A stretch of DNA of 64,000 bases from Flavobacterium sp. PMTSA4. Lineage in GTDB: Bacteria; Bacteroidota; Bacteroidia; Flavobacteriales; Flavobacteriaceae. Below are positions 9,135-17,521 of the stretch, in pieces. A program made the position numbers and the translations under genes. How positions within the stretch are numbered: position 1 is the first letter of the stretch; every line of letters begins with the position of its first letter. The notes under the pieces were generated by a model. That model had not been told where the DNA came from and ran no database searches. It was given only the letters and a program-made list of their open reading frames with translations. The stretch lies in contig NZ_CP134890.1 in NCBI RefSeq assembly GCF_032098525.1, positions 496,001 through 560,000 of the forward strand. The letters run 5' to 3'.

Positions 9135-9422
9135 ATGATGACTAAAGTTTTTAAGTTTTTTGCAATTTCTGAAGGAATATCTTATTTGGCTCTTTTTGCT
9201 AATATGTTGATTAACAAATCTTATAATCCTGAGTTATATAAAACATTATTATTCCCAATCGGAATGGCGCATGGTGTTTTATTTATTGCTTATGTATTAT
9301 TTGCATTTATAATTCGAAAAAATCAAAATTGGAATTTAAAAGAATTTGTTTTGGTTCAACTTGCTTCACTCCTACCATTTGGAACTTTTTATGTAGAAAA
9401 AAAATTAGTTAGAAATGCATAA
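9135..9422 (+). CDS. DUF3817 small membrane protein
   Basis: 95 residues (ATGATG start, either possible). Three membrane segments and the family motifs EGISYLALF, IGMAHGVLFIAYV and LLPFGTFYVEKKL identify a DUF3817 protein. Function unknown. Its 3' end overlaps the MscS-type channel gene by 8 nt, so the two are coupled. A possible -7 box TAATTTTG sits at 9111-9118. Confidence 0.8.
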   Translation: MMTKVFKFFAISEGISYLALFANMLINKSYNPELYKTLLFPIGMAHGVLFIAYVLFAFIIRKNQNWNLKEFVLVQLASLLPFGTFYVEKKLVRNA

Positions 9423-10686
9423 ACTAATTGAAAAAATATTTGGTTTTATTCCAAGTTTATTTGAACGAAATGATTTAAATGACACTTTAACTATTTATTT
9501 AAGTTTACTTCTTAATGTTCTGATTTTATGTATTATATCGTATTTAATATTTTTTATATCTAGAAAAGTATTAATTAGCTTAATGACGATAATTGCAGGA
9601 CGTACTAAAACAAAATTTGATGATTTTTTAATTACTAATAAGACTGCAAAATTCATCGCCTATTTAATTCCTTTTCTATTCATTTATAAATCGGTTCCAG
9701 TCATTTTAGATGATTTTGTTTATTGGGAAAACATATTCAATAAACTCGTTAGAATTTATATTGTAATTCTTTCGCTATGGATTGTTAGAAGTGTTTTAAA
9801 AGCATTGAGAGATTATCTAAAACAAAAGCCAAAATTCAGCGATAAACCAATTGATAGTTATATACAAGTAATCATGATTGTATTGTGGTTATTTGGAATT
9901 GTGGTGATTATTTTTAAAATATTTGATATTGGAAAGGCAACATTGTTTGGAACTTTAGGAGCAGTTTCTGCTGTAATTATTTTAGTTTTTAGAGATACAA
10001 TTTTAGGATTTGTTGCCAGTGTTCAAGTTTCTATGAATGATATGGTTCGAATTGGTGATTGGGTTACTTTTGATAAATTTGGTGCAGATGGAGATGTAAT
10101 TGAGATAAATTTGGCAACAGTTAAAGTCAGAAACTTTGACAACACTACAACTACAATTCCAACGTATAGTTTGATTTCTGATTCTTTTAAGAATTGGCGC
10201 GGAATGCAAAATTCAGATGGTAGAAGAATAAAAAGATATATTCTAATCAAGTCAAAATCTATTCGTTTTTTGGACGAGAAAGAATTAGAAAAGTTTAAGA
10301 AGATACAATTAATTTCAAATTATATTGATACTAGACAAGTTGAAATTCAAAAGTTTAACACTAGTAACAATATTGACAAATCACTTGCCGTAAACGGTAG
10401 AAACATGACTAATTTTGGTCTATTTCGAAAATATATAACAGAATATCTTCATATTCATCCTGGATTAAATAAAGATATGCTGCTTATGTGCAGACAATTG
10501 CAACCAACATCACAGGGAATTCCATTAGAGATTTATACTTTTTCAAGTGATAAACGATGGGTAAATTATGAACATATTATGGCAGACATATTTGACCATA
10601 TTATTGCCTCTACTCCATTCTTTGATTTAGAAATTTTTGAACTACCTACAGATAGTTTTGTAGTTGATGATAAATTAGTCGATTAA
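9415..10686 (+). CDS. MscS-family mechanosensitive channel (YbdG-like)
   Basis: 423 residues, close to the length of E. coli YbdG. Four to five membrane segments fill residues 20-215. The pore-lining helix and MscS beta domain read TLFGTLGAVSAVIILVFRDT, then MVRIGDWVTF, GDVIEINLATVKVRNFDNT and TIPTYSLISDSFKNW. The soluble C-terminal domain is larger than in MscS, as in YbdG. It protects against hypo-osmotic shock in the inner membrane. Its 3' end overlaps the convergent thioesterase gene by 12 nt. Confidence 0.9.
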   Translation: MHKLIEKIFGFIPSLFERNDLNDTLTIYLSLLLNVLILCIISYLIFFISRKVLISLMTIIAGRTKTKFDDFLITNKTAKFIAYLIPFLFIYKSVPVILDDFVYWENIFNKLVRIYIVILSLWIVRSVLKALRDYLKQKPKFSDKPIDSYIQVIMIVLWLFGIVVIIFKIFDIGKATLFGTLGAVSAVIILVFRDTILGFVASVQVSMNDMVRIGDWVTFDKFGADGDVIEINLATVKVRNFDNTTTTIPTYSLISDSFKNWRGMQNSDGRRIKRYILIKSKSIRFLDEKELEKFKKIQLISNYIDTRQVEIQKFNTSNNIDKSLAVNGRNMTNFGLFRKYITEYLHIHPGLNKDMLLMCRQLQPTSQGIPLEIYTFSSDKRWVNYEHIMADIFDHIIASTPFFDLEIFELPTDSFVVDDKLVD

Positions 10687-11082
10687 TCTATCTTTTACAT
10701 ATTCTATTTTAGTTTTTCCGTGAGCTTTTGGTTTTCCATCTTCTCCTAAACTTACCATAGTTATTGAGTCAATTGAAATAATAATTTCTCTAGTCATCAT
10801 ATTTCTAACTTGACAAGTTAATGTTATTGATGAGTTTCCAAATTTCACAACATCTATTCCAATTTCAACTATGTCACCTTGTTTGGCAGAGCTTTTAAAA
10901 TTAATTTCAGACATATGTTTTGTAACAATTTTGTGGTTTTGTAATTGCACTATTGAATACAAAGCCAATTCTTCATCAATCCAAGCTAATAACCTGCCAC
11001 CAAATAATGTACTGTTAGGATTTAAATCTTCTGGTTTTACCCATTTTCTAGTATGAAATCTCATTATTTCTTTTTGTTTCAA
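10675..11082 (-). CDS. Acyl-CoA thioesterase (YciA-like hotdog)
   Basis: 135 residues, single hotdog domain. The motif NPNSTLFGGRLLAWIDEELAL carries the catalytic Asp of the YciA/Acot group (GG..L.W.D), followed by INFKSSAKQGDIVEIG and strand-rich sequence. Such hexameric cytosolic enzymes hydrolyse acyl-CoAs. Either Met1 or Met7 (MRFHTRKW) may be the start. It is convergent with, and overlaps, the MscS gene. Confidence 0.88.
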   Translation of the reverse strand: MKQKEIMRFHTRKWVKPEDLNPNSTLFGGRLLAWIDEELALYSIVQLQNHKIVTKHMSEINFKSSAKQGDIVEIGIDVVKFGNSSITLTCQVRNMMTREIIISIDSITMVSLGEDGKPKAHGKTKIEYVKDRLID

Positions 11083-11206
11083 AATTAAATTAAAATAATA
11101 GAACTGCTATATTTTATTAAAATTTACTTTAAAAAATAGAGTTAGATGGTTGAATTTGATGATTATAATTGTGGATTTAATTGTTAATTAATTAAATTTA
11201 AAAAGA

Positions 11207-11236
11207 TTGGTATTTACATGTAAAAAATTATATTTG
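11207..11236 (+). promoter_or_regulatory. Promoter of the OmpA-family gene
   Basis: A consensus Bacteroidota sigma-70 promoter: TTGG at 11207-11210, 18-bp spacer, TATATTTG at 11229-11236, about 31 bases before the ATG. Both boxes and the spacing fit, consistent with strong expression of an outer-membrane protein. Confidence 0.75.
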
Positions 11237-11267
11237 TAGAGTTTTAAATTATTTAAGAACTCTATTC

Positions 11268-12599
11268 ATGAAAAAAAGCCTACTAACATTAAGTGTTTTT
11301 GTTTTATTGTCTTCATTGACAAGCGCACAAGAAAAAACTTCAAAAAAAGAATTCAAAGAAACTGAACCCAATCAAGAAATAGTTTACGATAATTACAATA
11401 GATGGTCTATTGAATTAAGCGCCGGTCAAGCCAAAGGTATAAAACCATATGATGATGGTTATTATTCAAGTAATCCTGAAAAAGTTTTTGGAGGAATTCA
11501 ATTAAATTCTTTCGGTATAGGTGCTCGTTATATGTTAAGTCCTAAGTTTGGTTTAAAATTAAGTTTCAACCACGATAAATTTACAAATCAATCTGGAAGT
11601 GGTAGTTTAGATTTTGAAACAAAACAAATAAGGGTGAATTTTGAAGGTGTAGTTAATGCAATCCGATTATTTAGTCTTGAAGAATCAGCTGGAAGAATTG
11701 GACTTCTTTTACATGGTGGAATTCAAACTTCAAACATGAAATCAGAAGTATATAATACTGATGAATGGAATGGAGGATTAATCGTTGGTTTTACACCTCA
11801 GTTTAGATTAACTAATAATTTATCTATAAATGCAGACATAAGTTTATTAAGCAATTTTAGACAACACTTTAATTGGAATGGTACTTATTCAGAATCGGCT
11901 AATAATTTATCAGGTCAAATGTCTTCTATGACATTAGGCCTATCATATTCTTTTGGTAAAGAAAAAATTCATGGAGATTGGGCAATTATTGAAGATAAAC
12001 GTTCTAAAGAATTAAAAGAACTTGAAGGAAGAATTGCTGATATTGAAACATTAATGAATGATAGTGATAAAGATGGTGTTCCTGATTATTTAGATGTTGA
12101 AAACAATTCATTAGCTGGTGTTGCAGTAGATACCAAAGGAAGAATGGTTGATTTAAACAATAATGGCGTTGCTGATGAATTAGAAAAGTATGTTGATAAA
12201 ACTATTACTAATAATAACAATACTGTTACAAACAACGTTAGTGACGGAATGGTTCTTAAGTTAGTTAATGATGGCTATATTGCAGCTTATTTTGATAACA
12301 ATAAGCGTTACCCAAATACTGGTTCAACAGATAATTTAGGCTTTATTCTAAATTACCTAAAAACTAACCCAACTAAATCACTTGAGATTACAGGCTATGC
12401 TGATGAGTTAGGAAAAACAGAATACAATCAAAAACTTTCAAGCGATAGAGCTGAAAACGTAAAAACTATTTTAGTTAAAGCAGGAATTGATGCTTCTAGA
12501 TTAACTATCAAAGCAAATGGTATTGACGATTCTGTAGATAAAACTTCTGAATATGCTAGACGTTTAGTTCGTAAAGTTGTCTTCAAGATTGTGAATTAA
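11268..12599 (+). CDS. OmpA-family outer-membrane protein
   Basis: 443 residues. Signal peptide (about 1-20, ...TSAQ), N-terminal beta-barrel of about 200 residues, then a thrombospondin type 3-like calcium-binding segment (DSDKDGVPDYLD, DLNNNGVADELE; about 263-310). The C-terminal OmpA peptidoglycan-binding domain (about 325-443) has LEITGYADELGKTEYNQKLS and DRAENVKTIL. The protein links the outer membrane to peptidoglycan. Own promoter and terminator; single-gene unit. Confidence 0.9.
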   Translation: MKKSLLTLSVFVLLSSLTSAQEKTSKKEFKETEPNQEIVYDNYNRWSIELSAGQAKGIKPYDDGYYSSNPEKVFGGIQLNSFGIGARYMLSPKFGLKLSFNHDKFTNQSGSGSLDFETKQIRVNFEGVVNAIRLFSLEESAGRIGLLLHGGIQTSNMKSEVYNTDEWNGGLIVGFTPQFRLTNNLSINADISLLSNFRQHFNWNGTYSESANNLSGQMSSMTLGLSYSFGKEKIHGDWAIIEDKRSKELKELEGRIADIETLMNDSDKDGVPDYLDVENNSLAGVAVDTKGRMVDLNNNGVADELEKYVDKTITNNNNTVTNNVSDGMVLKLVNDGYIAAYFDNNKRYPNTGSTDNLGFILNYLKTNPTKSLEITGYADELGKTEYNQKLSSDRAENVKTILVKAGIDASRLTIKANGIDDSVDKTSEYARRLVRKVVFKIVN

Positions 12600-12628
12600 G
12601 ATTATTAACAATCGATTTTTAATAACTT

Positions 12629-12664
12629 AAATAACCTCTGTAAATCACAGAGGTTATTTTTTTT
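12629..12664 (+). terminator. Terminator of the OmpA-family gene
   Basis: A perfect 13-bp stem (AAATAACCTCTGT / ACAGAGGTTATTT) with loop AAATC followed by eight T residues, 30 bases after the stop. Confidence 0.9.
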
Positions 12665-12683
12665 AACTTTAAAAGAAAAAATC

Positions 12684-13103
12684 ATGGAAAATAGAGACTC
12701 GCATATTATTGCTTTAAGAGGTGAAACTATTGGTTCAATTGATGCAAACACTTCTCATGATGAAATATTTCAAAATAGAACACTACGTCCTATCTTGAAA
12801 ACCCAAAATGATTTATTTATAGCTGTTTTTATTAATTATGCTGTGAAACAAAAGAATGTATTTTTCAGTTTGTCTCCAGAGAAGAAAATGGCATACATAG
12901 AAAATGTAATTCAACGTGACATTAAATTTAGAAATTCACTCAAAGGAATTATTATAGGTCTTTTTACTGTTGAAGAATATAATGACTACATTCAAAATTC
13001 ATCTAACTTGAATAAACGTATGATGAATATGCTAATCGAAAGATTAAAAAATCAAGTTTTACTTCTTGAAAATGACAATTTGCAACACAAAGCTGTTATT
13101 TAA
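12684..13103 (+). CDS. Conserved hypothetical protein
   Basis: 139 residues, soluble and largely helical, no signal peptide. Recognisable blocks are EIFQNRTLRPILKTQNDLF, FRNSLKGIIIGLFTVEEY and SNLNKRMMNMLIERL. Similar flavobacterial proteins are sometimes labelled glyoxalase, but no metal-binding glyoxalase motif is visible, so I assign no function. It starts 20 bases after the OmpA terminator and is monocistronic. Confidence 0.7.
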   Translation: MENRDSHIIALRGETIGSIDANTSHDEIFQNRTLRPILKTQNDLFIAVFINYAVKQKNVFFSLSPEKKMAYIENVIQRDIKFRNSLKGIIIGLFTVEEYNDYIQNSSNLNKRMMNMLIERLKNQVLLLENDNLQHKAVI

Positions 13104-13308
13104 CAATTGTTTATGTAGTTAAAATTTAGGTTTAATTATATCAAATTTTGATGATAATATAATTAATGCATGATATAATTATATTTTATTAGAATATTTT
13201 CAAATTCTAATAAATAATAAAATTTTTATCGCAAATCTGATATAAATACTCATTTTTATTAATTTCTCAAGATTTTTTTCATTATTATTGTTAAAATGAA
13301 AACAATTA

Positions 13309-14022
13309 ATGAAAGAAGAATATTTTAAGTGGTATTCACCCAATCTAAGCCGTGAAATTGAAATGTTAGTTTTTGGACATGCTGGTTATCCAGTTATCCT
13401 ATTCCCTACTTCTATGGGTAGCTTTCATGAAAACAAAGACCAAGGATTAATAGAAAGTGTCCGATGGTATTTAGAACAAGGTCTTATTCAAATATTTTGT
13501 CCAAACAGTATCGATAAAGATAGCTTTTACAATAAGAAAGTACATCCTGTTCATCGTATTCAAAATCATGTTTGGTATGATAAAATGATTTGTCATGAAA
13601 TTGTAGAACGTGTCAAAAACAATACTGGTACTGGTAAAGTAGCTGTTGCAGGTTGTAGTTTTGGTGGTTATCATGCGGCCAACTTTGCATTCAGACATCC
13701 TGGTTATGTTAGTCATATGTTTTCTATGAGTGGCGCTTTTTCTATTAAAAGTTTTATGGACGGACATTGGGATGATGATGTTTTTTATAATTCACCCGAA
13801 GATTATTTATATGGTTTGAATGATGGCAATGTTTGGCAAATGGATATTATTCTTGGTACATCAAATTGGGATATTTGTTTTGATGCAAACTTAAAGCTAA
13901 GCCGAATACTTGCACAGCGTGATATTCCACATTGGTTAGATATTCGTCAAGACAGAGAACACGATTGGCCTGTTTGGCGAGAAATGTTTCCGCATTATTT
14001 ATCCAGAATTAAGTTTTTCTAA
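13309..14022 (+). CDS. Alpha/beta-hydrolase esterase of the ATP-grasp cluster
   Basis: 237 residues, cytosolic (no leader). An esterase-D type alpha/beta hydrolase: nucleophile elbow GCSFGG (Ser117), acid region NWDICFDAN, and catalytic His in DREHDWPVW. It opens the plus-strand unit and is 29 bases from the first ATP-grasp ligase. Within an amide-forming cluster its role could be cleaving an ester or releasing product; this is inference. A second, different esterase closes the facing unit at 22604-23746. Confidence 0.85.
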   Translation: MKEEYFKWYSPNLSREIEMLVFGHAGYPVILFPTSMGSFHENKDQGLIESVRWYLEQGLIQIFCPNSIDKDSFYNKKVHPVHRIQNHVWYDKMICHEIVERVKNNTGTGKVAVAGCSFGGYHAANFAFRHPGYVSHMFSMSGAFSIKSFMDGHWDDDVFYNSPEDYLYGLNDGNVWQMDIILGTSNWDICFDANLKLSRILAQRDIPHWLDIRQDREHDWPVWREMFPHYLSRIKFF

Positions 14023-14050
14023 ATCAATACAGAACAAAATATATTTTATT

Positions 14051-14998
14051 ATGAAAAAAATTGGAATTTTATTTGGAATGGAAGATACCTATCCACAAGC
14101 TTTTATTGACAGAGTAAATTCAAAAGGTGAAAAAGGGATTGTTGCCGAAGCAGTTTCTATTGATAAAGTGGTTCAAAATAAAGGTGGCGAATATGCCGTG
14201 ATTATTGATAGAATTTCACAAGATGTTCCTTTTTATCGTGCTTTTTTAAAAAATGCAGCTTTAACTGGAACTAATGTCATCAACAATCCGTTTTGGTGGA
14301 GTGCTGATGATAAATTTTTCAACAACTGTTTGGCAGATACCTTAGGCGTTCCATTACCCAATACTGTTATTCTTCCTTCAGCAGAACATCCAACTGACAC
14401 AACATCTAAATCATTCAGAAATTTAAAATACCCAATGGATTGGGAAGGAATTTTTGATTACATTGGTTTCCCAGCTTACATGAAACCGTATGCTGGTGGT
14501 GGATGGAAAAATGTTTATCGTTTGGAAAATAAAGAAGAATTTTTTCAAAAGCATCAAGAAACTGGACAATTGGTAATGCTTTTACAAGAAGAAATTGTTT
14601 TCCAAGATTATTATAGAGTCTATTGTTTGGGTTGTAAAGATGTTAGAATCATGCCATATGAACCAAGAAATCCACATCATTTAAGATATGTAGTTGAAAA
14701 CCCAAATACTGATAAAAAGTTGATGGCAACTATTAAGGATTATACGCTAAGACTTTGTAAAGGATTAGGATATGATTTTAATACTGTAGAATTTGCGGTA
14801 AGAGATGGCATTCCTTATGCTATTGATTTTGGAAATCCTGCTCCAGATGCCGACATACATTCTGTAGGTGCAGAGAATTTTGAATGGGTTGTTGAAACTT
14901 CAGCAAAAATGGCTATTGCTGCTGCCAAAAAACAGAAACCAGGGCAAACTAATTTGACTTGGGGAACATTTATTAAAGAATCTGCAGGACAGAAATAA
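14051..14998 (+). CDS. ATP-grasp ligase 1 (RimK/D-Ala-ligase-like)
   Basis: 315 residues. Order fits a classical ATP-grasp fold: N-terminal domain, nucleotide-binding Lys145 in YMKPYAGGGWKNV, the LLQEEIVFQDYYRVY strand, and the metal-binding end VEFAVRDGIPYAIDFGNPAPD (Glu247, Asp259, Asn262). Such enzymes activate a carboxylate as acyl phosphate and join it to an amine. Substrate unknown. It sits 29 bases after the esterase and 31 before the GCS2-type ligase, so the three are probably one operon. Confidence 0.88.
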   Translation: MKKIGILFGMEDTYPQAFIDRVNSKGEKGIVAEAVSIDKVVQNKGGEYAVIIDRISQDVPFYRAFLKNAALTGTNVINNPFWWSADDKFFNNCLADTLGVPLPNTVILPSAEHPTDTTSKSFRNLKYPMDWEGIFDYIGFPAYMKPYAGGGWKNVYRLENKEEFFQKHQETGQLVMLLQEEIVFQDYYRVYCLGCKDVRIMPYEPRNPHHLRYVVENPNTDKKLMATIKDYTLRLCKGLGYDFNTVEFAVRDGIPYAIDFGNPAPDADIHSVGAENFEWVVETSAKMAIAAAKKQKPGQTNLTWGTFIKESAGQK

Positions 14999-15028
14999 AA
15001 AGATTACTAATAATCTAACCTAGTTGTT

Positions 15029-16141
15029 ATGATGTCAAAAAAATTACCAGTATTCACACTTGGAGTTGAAGAAGAATATCAAATTATAGATCCAGAAACT
15101 CGCGATTTGCGTTCGCATTTGTCTAAAATTGTAGATGGCGCTAAAGTTATTTTGAACGAACAAGTTAAAGCAGAAATGCATCAATCGGTGGTTGAAGTTG
15201 GTACTGTGATTTGTAAAAACGTTCAAGAAGCCAGAACTGATTTGCGATTACTAAGAAGCAAAATAGTTGAATTAGCTGGAAAACAAGGATTACTTGTTGG
15301 CGGTGCTGGAACGCATCCTTTTTCGAGATGGCAAGACCAACCTATAACTGACGACCCAAGATATCATCATATTGTTAATGAATTGCAAGATGCGGCACGT
15401 TCTAATTTGATATTTGGAATGCATTGCCATGTTGGTATTGAAAATCGTGAAATTGGTTTGCAATTAATGAATCAAGCGACTTATTTTTTACCCCATATTT
15501 TTGCTTTATCTACAAATTCTCCTTTTTGGGAAGGAAGAAACACGGGTTACAAATCGTTTAGAACCAAAGTTTTTGATAAGTTTCCTAGAACTGGATTACC
15601 TGAGTATTTTGATAGTGTTCAGGCGTATGATAATTTTTTGGATACTTTGGTAAAAACTAATTGCATTGACAATCCTAAGAAAATATGGTGGGATTTACGC
15701 TTGCATCCATTTTATAACACTATTGAGTTTCGTATTTGTGATATGAGTTTGACTATTGATGAAACCATGTGTATTGTTGCTTTAATACAAGCTATTGTTG
15801 CTAAATTATATAAATTGACTGTAGCCAATACGAGTTTTAATGTTTACAGACTAGCGTTGATAAAAGAAAATAAATTCCGTGCTGCACGTTATGGTGTTAT
15901 GGGTGATTTGATTGACTTTGGGCTTAAAAAAGAAGTGCCTACCCGAGATTTAATTATTGAATTGCTTGAATTTGTAGATGATGTTGTTGATGAATTGGGC
16001 AGCAGAGAACAACTTAATTATGTTTACAATATTTTAAATGAAGGCACTGGAGCTGCAAAACAATTGGCTGTTTTTGAACAAACCAATGATTTAACTAAAG
16101 TTGTGGATTTGATTACAGGTGAATTTACTAAAGGATTATAA
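15029..16141 (+). CDS. Carboxylate-amine ligase (YbdK/GCS2 family)
   Basis: 370 residues (ATGATG start). The GCS2 family signature FTLGVEEEYQIIDPETRDL opens the protein. Further blocks include EMHQSVVEVGT, GAGTHPFSRW, GMHCHVGIEN and RLHPFYNTIEFRICD. Related to glutamate-cysteine ligase and YbdK, it forms an amide from a glutamate-like carboxylate and an amine using ATP. Third gene of the operon; the cysteine substrate is not implied. A promoter follows before the amidotransferase gene. Confidence 0.92.
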   Translation: MMSKKLPVFTLGVEEEYQIIDPETRDLRSHLSKIVDGAKVILNEQVKAEMHQSVVEVGTVICKNVQEARTDLRLLRSKIVELAGKQGLLVGGAGTHPFSRWQDQPITDDPRYHHIVNELQDAARSNLIFGMHCHVGIENREIGLQLMNQATYFLPHIFALSTNSPFWEGRNTGYKSFRTKVFDKFPRTGLPEYFDSVQAYDNFLDTLVKTNCIDNPKKIWWDLRLHPFYNTIEFRICDMSLTIDETMCIVALIQAIVAKLYKLTVANTSFNVYRLALIKENKFRAARYGVMGDLIDFGLKKEVPTRDLIIELLEFVDDVVDELGSREQLNYVYNILNEGTGAAKQLAVFEQTNDLTKVVDLITGEFTKGL

Positions 16142-16193
16142 TCTGTCTATCAGATTTGTTGATAGTGTTATTGAAAACTAGTGAAACCCTACT

Positions 16194-16224
16194 TTGAATA
16201 AATAAACCTTAAAAGTTATCTTTG
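16194..16224 (+). promoter_or_regulatory. Promoter of the amidotransferase-like gene
   Basis: TTG at 16194-16196, a 20-bp spacer and TATCTTTG at 16217-16224, 19 bases before the ATG. It fits the TTG-N19-TAnnTTTG consensus and gives this gene its own start site within the cluster. Confidence 0.65.
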
Positions 16225-16243
16225 CGTTATTAAATTATTAAAA

Positions 16244-17071
16244 ATGAATCATCAGATAAGAGTTGCTGTTTTGGATATGTATGATGGCGAACCCAATCAA
16301 GGAATGCGTTGCATTATTGACATTATTAATCGTTTTAATCAGATAGTTACATTTCAGATTTTTGATGTTCGCGGTAAGAGTGAGTTTCCGGATATCAAGA
16401 AATTTGATATTTATATTTCGACTGGCGGACCAGGAAATCCGTTGGAAGGTGATGGAAACTGGGATTTGAAATATTATGATTTCATTGACCAATTATTAGA
16501 ATGGAACAAGGAACAAAAGGTAAAGAAACACGTTTTATTTATTTGTCATTCGTTTCAAATGGCTTGCAAACACTTTGGTTTGGCTGAAATTACGAAAAGA
16601 AAAGACACTTCTTTTGGTGTTATGAAGGTTCATAAAACAGAATTGGGCATGAATGACCCATTGTATGATGGATTGCCTGATCCTTTTTATGCGATTGACT
16701 CAAGAGATTATCAAGTGGTGCAACCTAAGCTTAGTATGTTTGCTAAAAAAGGTGCGAAAATCATTTCTTTAGAAAAAATTCGCGACCATGTACAATATGA
16801 ACGTGCTATCATGGGTGTACGATTTAATGATTATTTTGTTGGAACCCAATTTCATCCTGAGGCTGATGCTCTAAGTTTTGTAGCTAATCTTAAAAATAAA
16901 GAGCGTCGCGAAAAGATTATTGCGATGAAAGGAAAGTCGAAGTTTAGAGATATGCTTGAAGATTTGCTTGACGAAGATAAAATCTATAAGACCAATGAAA
17001 CGATAATACCTAACTTTCTTCGCATTGCGATTAATGATTTATTAAAGCATAAAAAATCTCTTTCTAATTAG
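16244..17071 (+). CDS. Class I glutamine-amidotransferase-like protein
   Basis: 275 residues. Catalytic triad visible: Cys101 in FICHSFQMA, His204 and Glu206 in GTQFHPEAD; the oxyanion loop is STGGPGNP. The nucleophile loop is FICHSFQ instead of the canonical GxCxGxQ, so the pocket differs from glutaminases. It may hydrolyse gamma-glutamyl or other amides made by the neighbouring ligases. The stop codon TAG is the first unit of a heptamer array (17069-17103), so the 3' end was shaped by that repeat. Confidence 0.85.
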   Translation: MNHQIRVAVLDMYDGEPNQGMRCIIDIINRFNQIVTFQIFDVRGKSEFPDIKKFDIYISTGGPGNPLEGDGNWDLKYYDFIDQLLEWNKEQKVKKHVLFICHSFQMACKHFGLAEITKRKDTSFGVMKVHKTELGMNDPLYDGLPDPFYAIDSRDYQVVQPKLSMFAKKGAKIISLEKIRDHVQYERAIMGVRFNDYFVGTQFHPEADALSFVANLKNKERREKIIAMKGKSKFRDMLEDLLDEDKIYKTNETIIPNFLRIAINDLLKHKKSLSN

Positions 17072-17515
17072 TAATTAGTGACTAGTAATTAGTGATTAGT
17101 GAAATTTAAAATGAATCAAATTAAATCATATAAAGACTTACTAATTTGGCAGAAAGGAATTAAAATTGTAATTCTGGTTTATAAATTAGTAAACACTTTT
17201 CCTAAAGAAGAATTATATGCTTTGAGTAGTCAGTTGAAAAGAGCTTCGGTTTCTGTTTCTTCAAACATAGCTGAAGGTTATGGAAGAAATGCTGATAAAT
17301 CTTTTAGTCATTTTTTAGATATTTCGAGAGGTTCTTTGTTTGAAATTGAAACTCAACTTATAATAGCAAAAGAATTAGGATTTATTACAGATGAAACTTT
17401 ATTTAATGAAATAATAAATGAAATTGAAGAAGAATCGAAAATGATAAATGCTTTTTCAAAATCATTAAAGAATTAATACAATTTTTAATTACTATTTACT
17501 AATCACTAGTTACTT
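17069..17515. repeat. Inverted pair of heptamer arrays bracketing an S23 gene
   Basis: Left array at 17069-17103: five heptamers of consensus TAGTRAY. Right array at 17488-17515: four heptamers that read as the reverse complement (RTYACTA). Between them lies only the four-helix-bundle gene. The unit looks like a discrete insertion between the amidotransferase and ATP-grasp 2 genes. No transposase is present and no target-site duplication was recognised. Confidence 0.75.
17111..17476 (+). CDS. Four-helix-bundle protein (S23/IVS-encoded family)
   Basis: 121 residues from the ATG at 17111. Family motifs SYKDLLIWQKG, FPKEELYALSSQLKRASVSVSSNIAEGYGR and FLDISRGSLFEIETQL are diagnostic of the S23 four-helix-bundle family, first seen in intervening sequences of 23S rRNA genes. 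Function is unknown; it forms pentameric bundles in solved homologues. Placement between two ligase genes inside inverted heptamer arrays suggests an inserted passenger, not a cluster member. Confidence 0.9.
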   Translation: MNQIKSYKDLLIWQKGIKIVILVYKLVNTFPKEELYALSSQLKRASVSVSSNIAEGYGRNADKSFSHFLDISRGSLFEIETQLIIAKELGFITDETLFNEIINEIEEESKMINAFSKSLKN

Positions 17516-17521
17516 AAAAAA

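Noticed and set aside
12684..13103. Glyoxalase assignment
   Set aside because: No VOC metal ligands or beta-alpha-beta-beta-beta pattern are visible; left as hypothetical.
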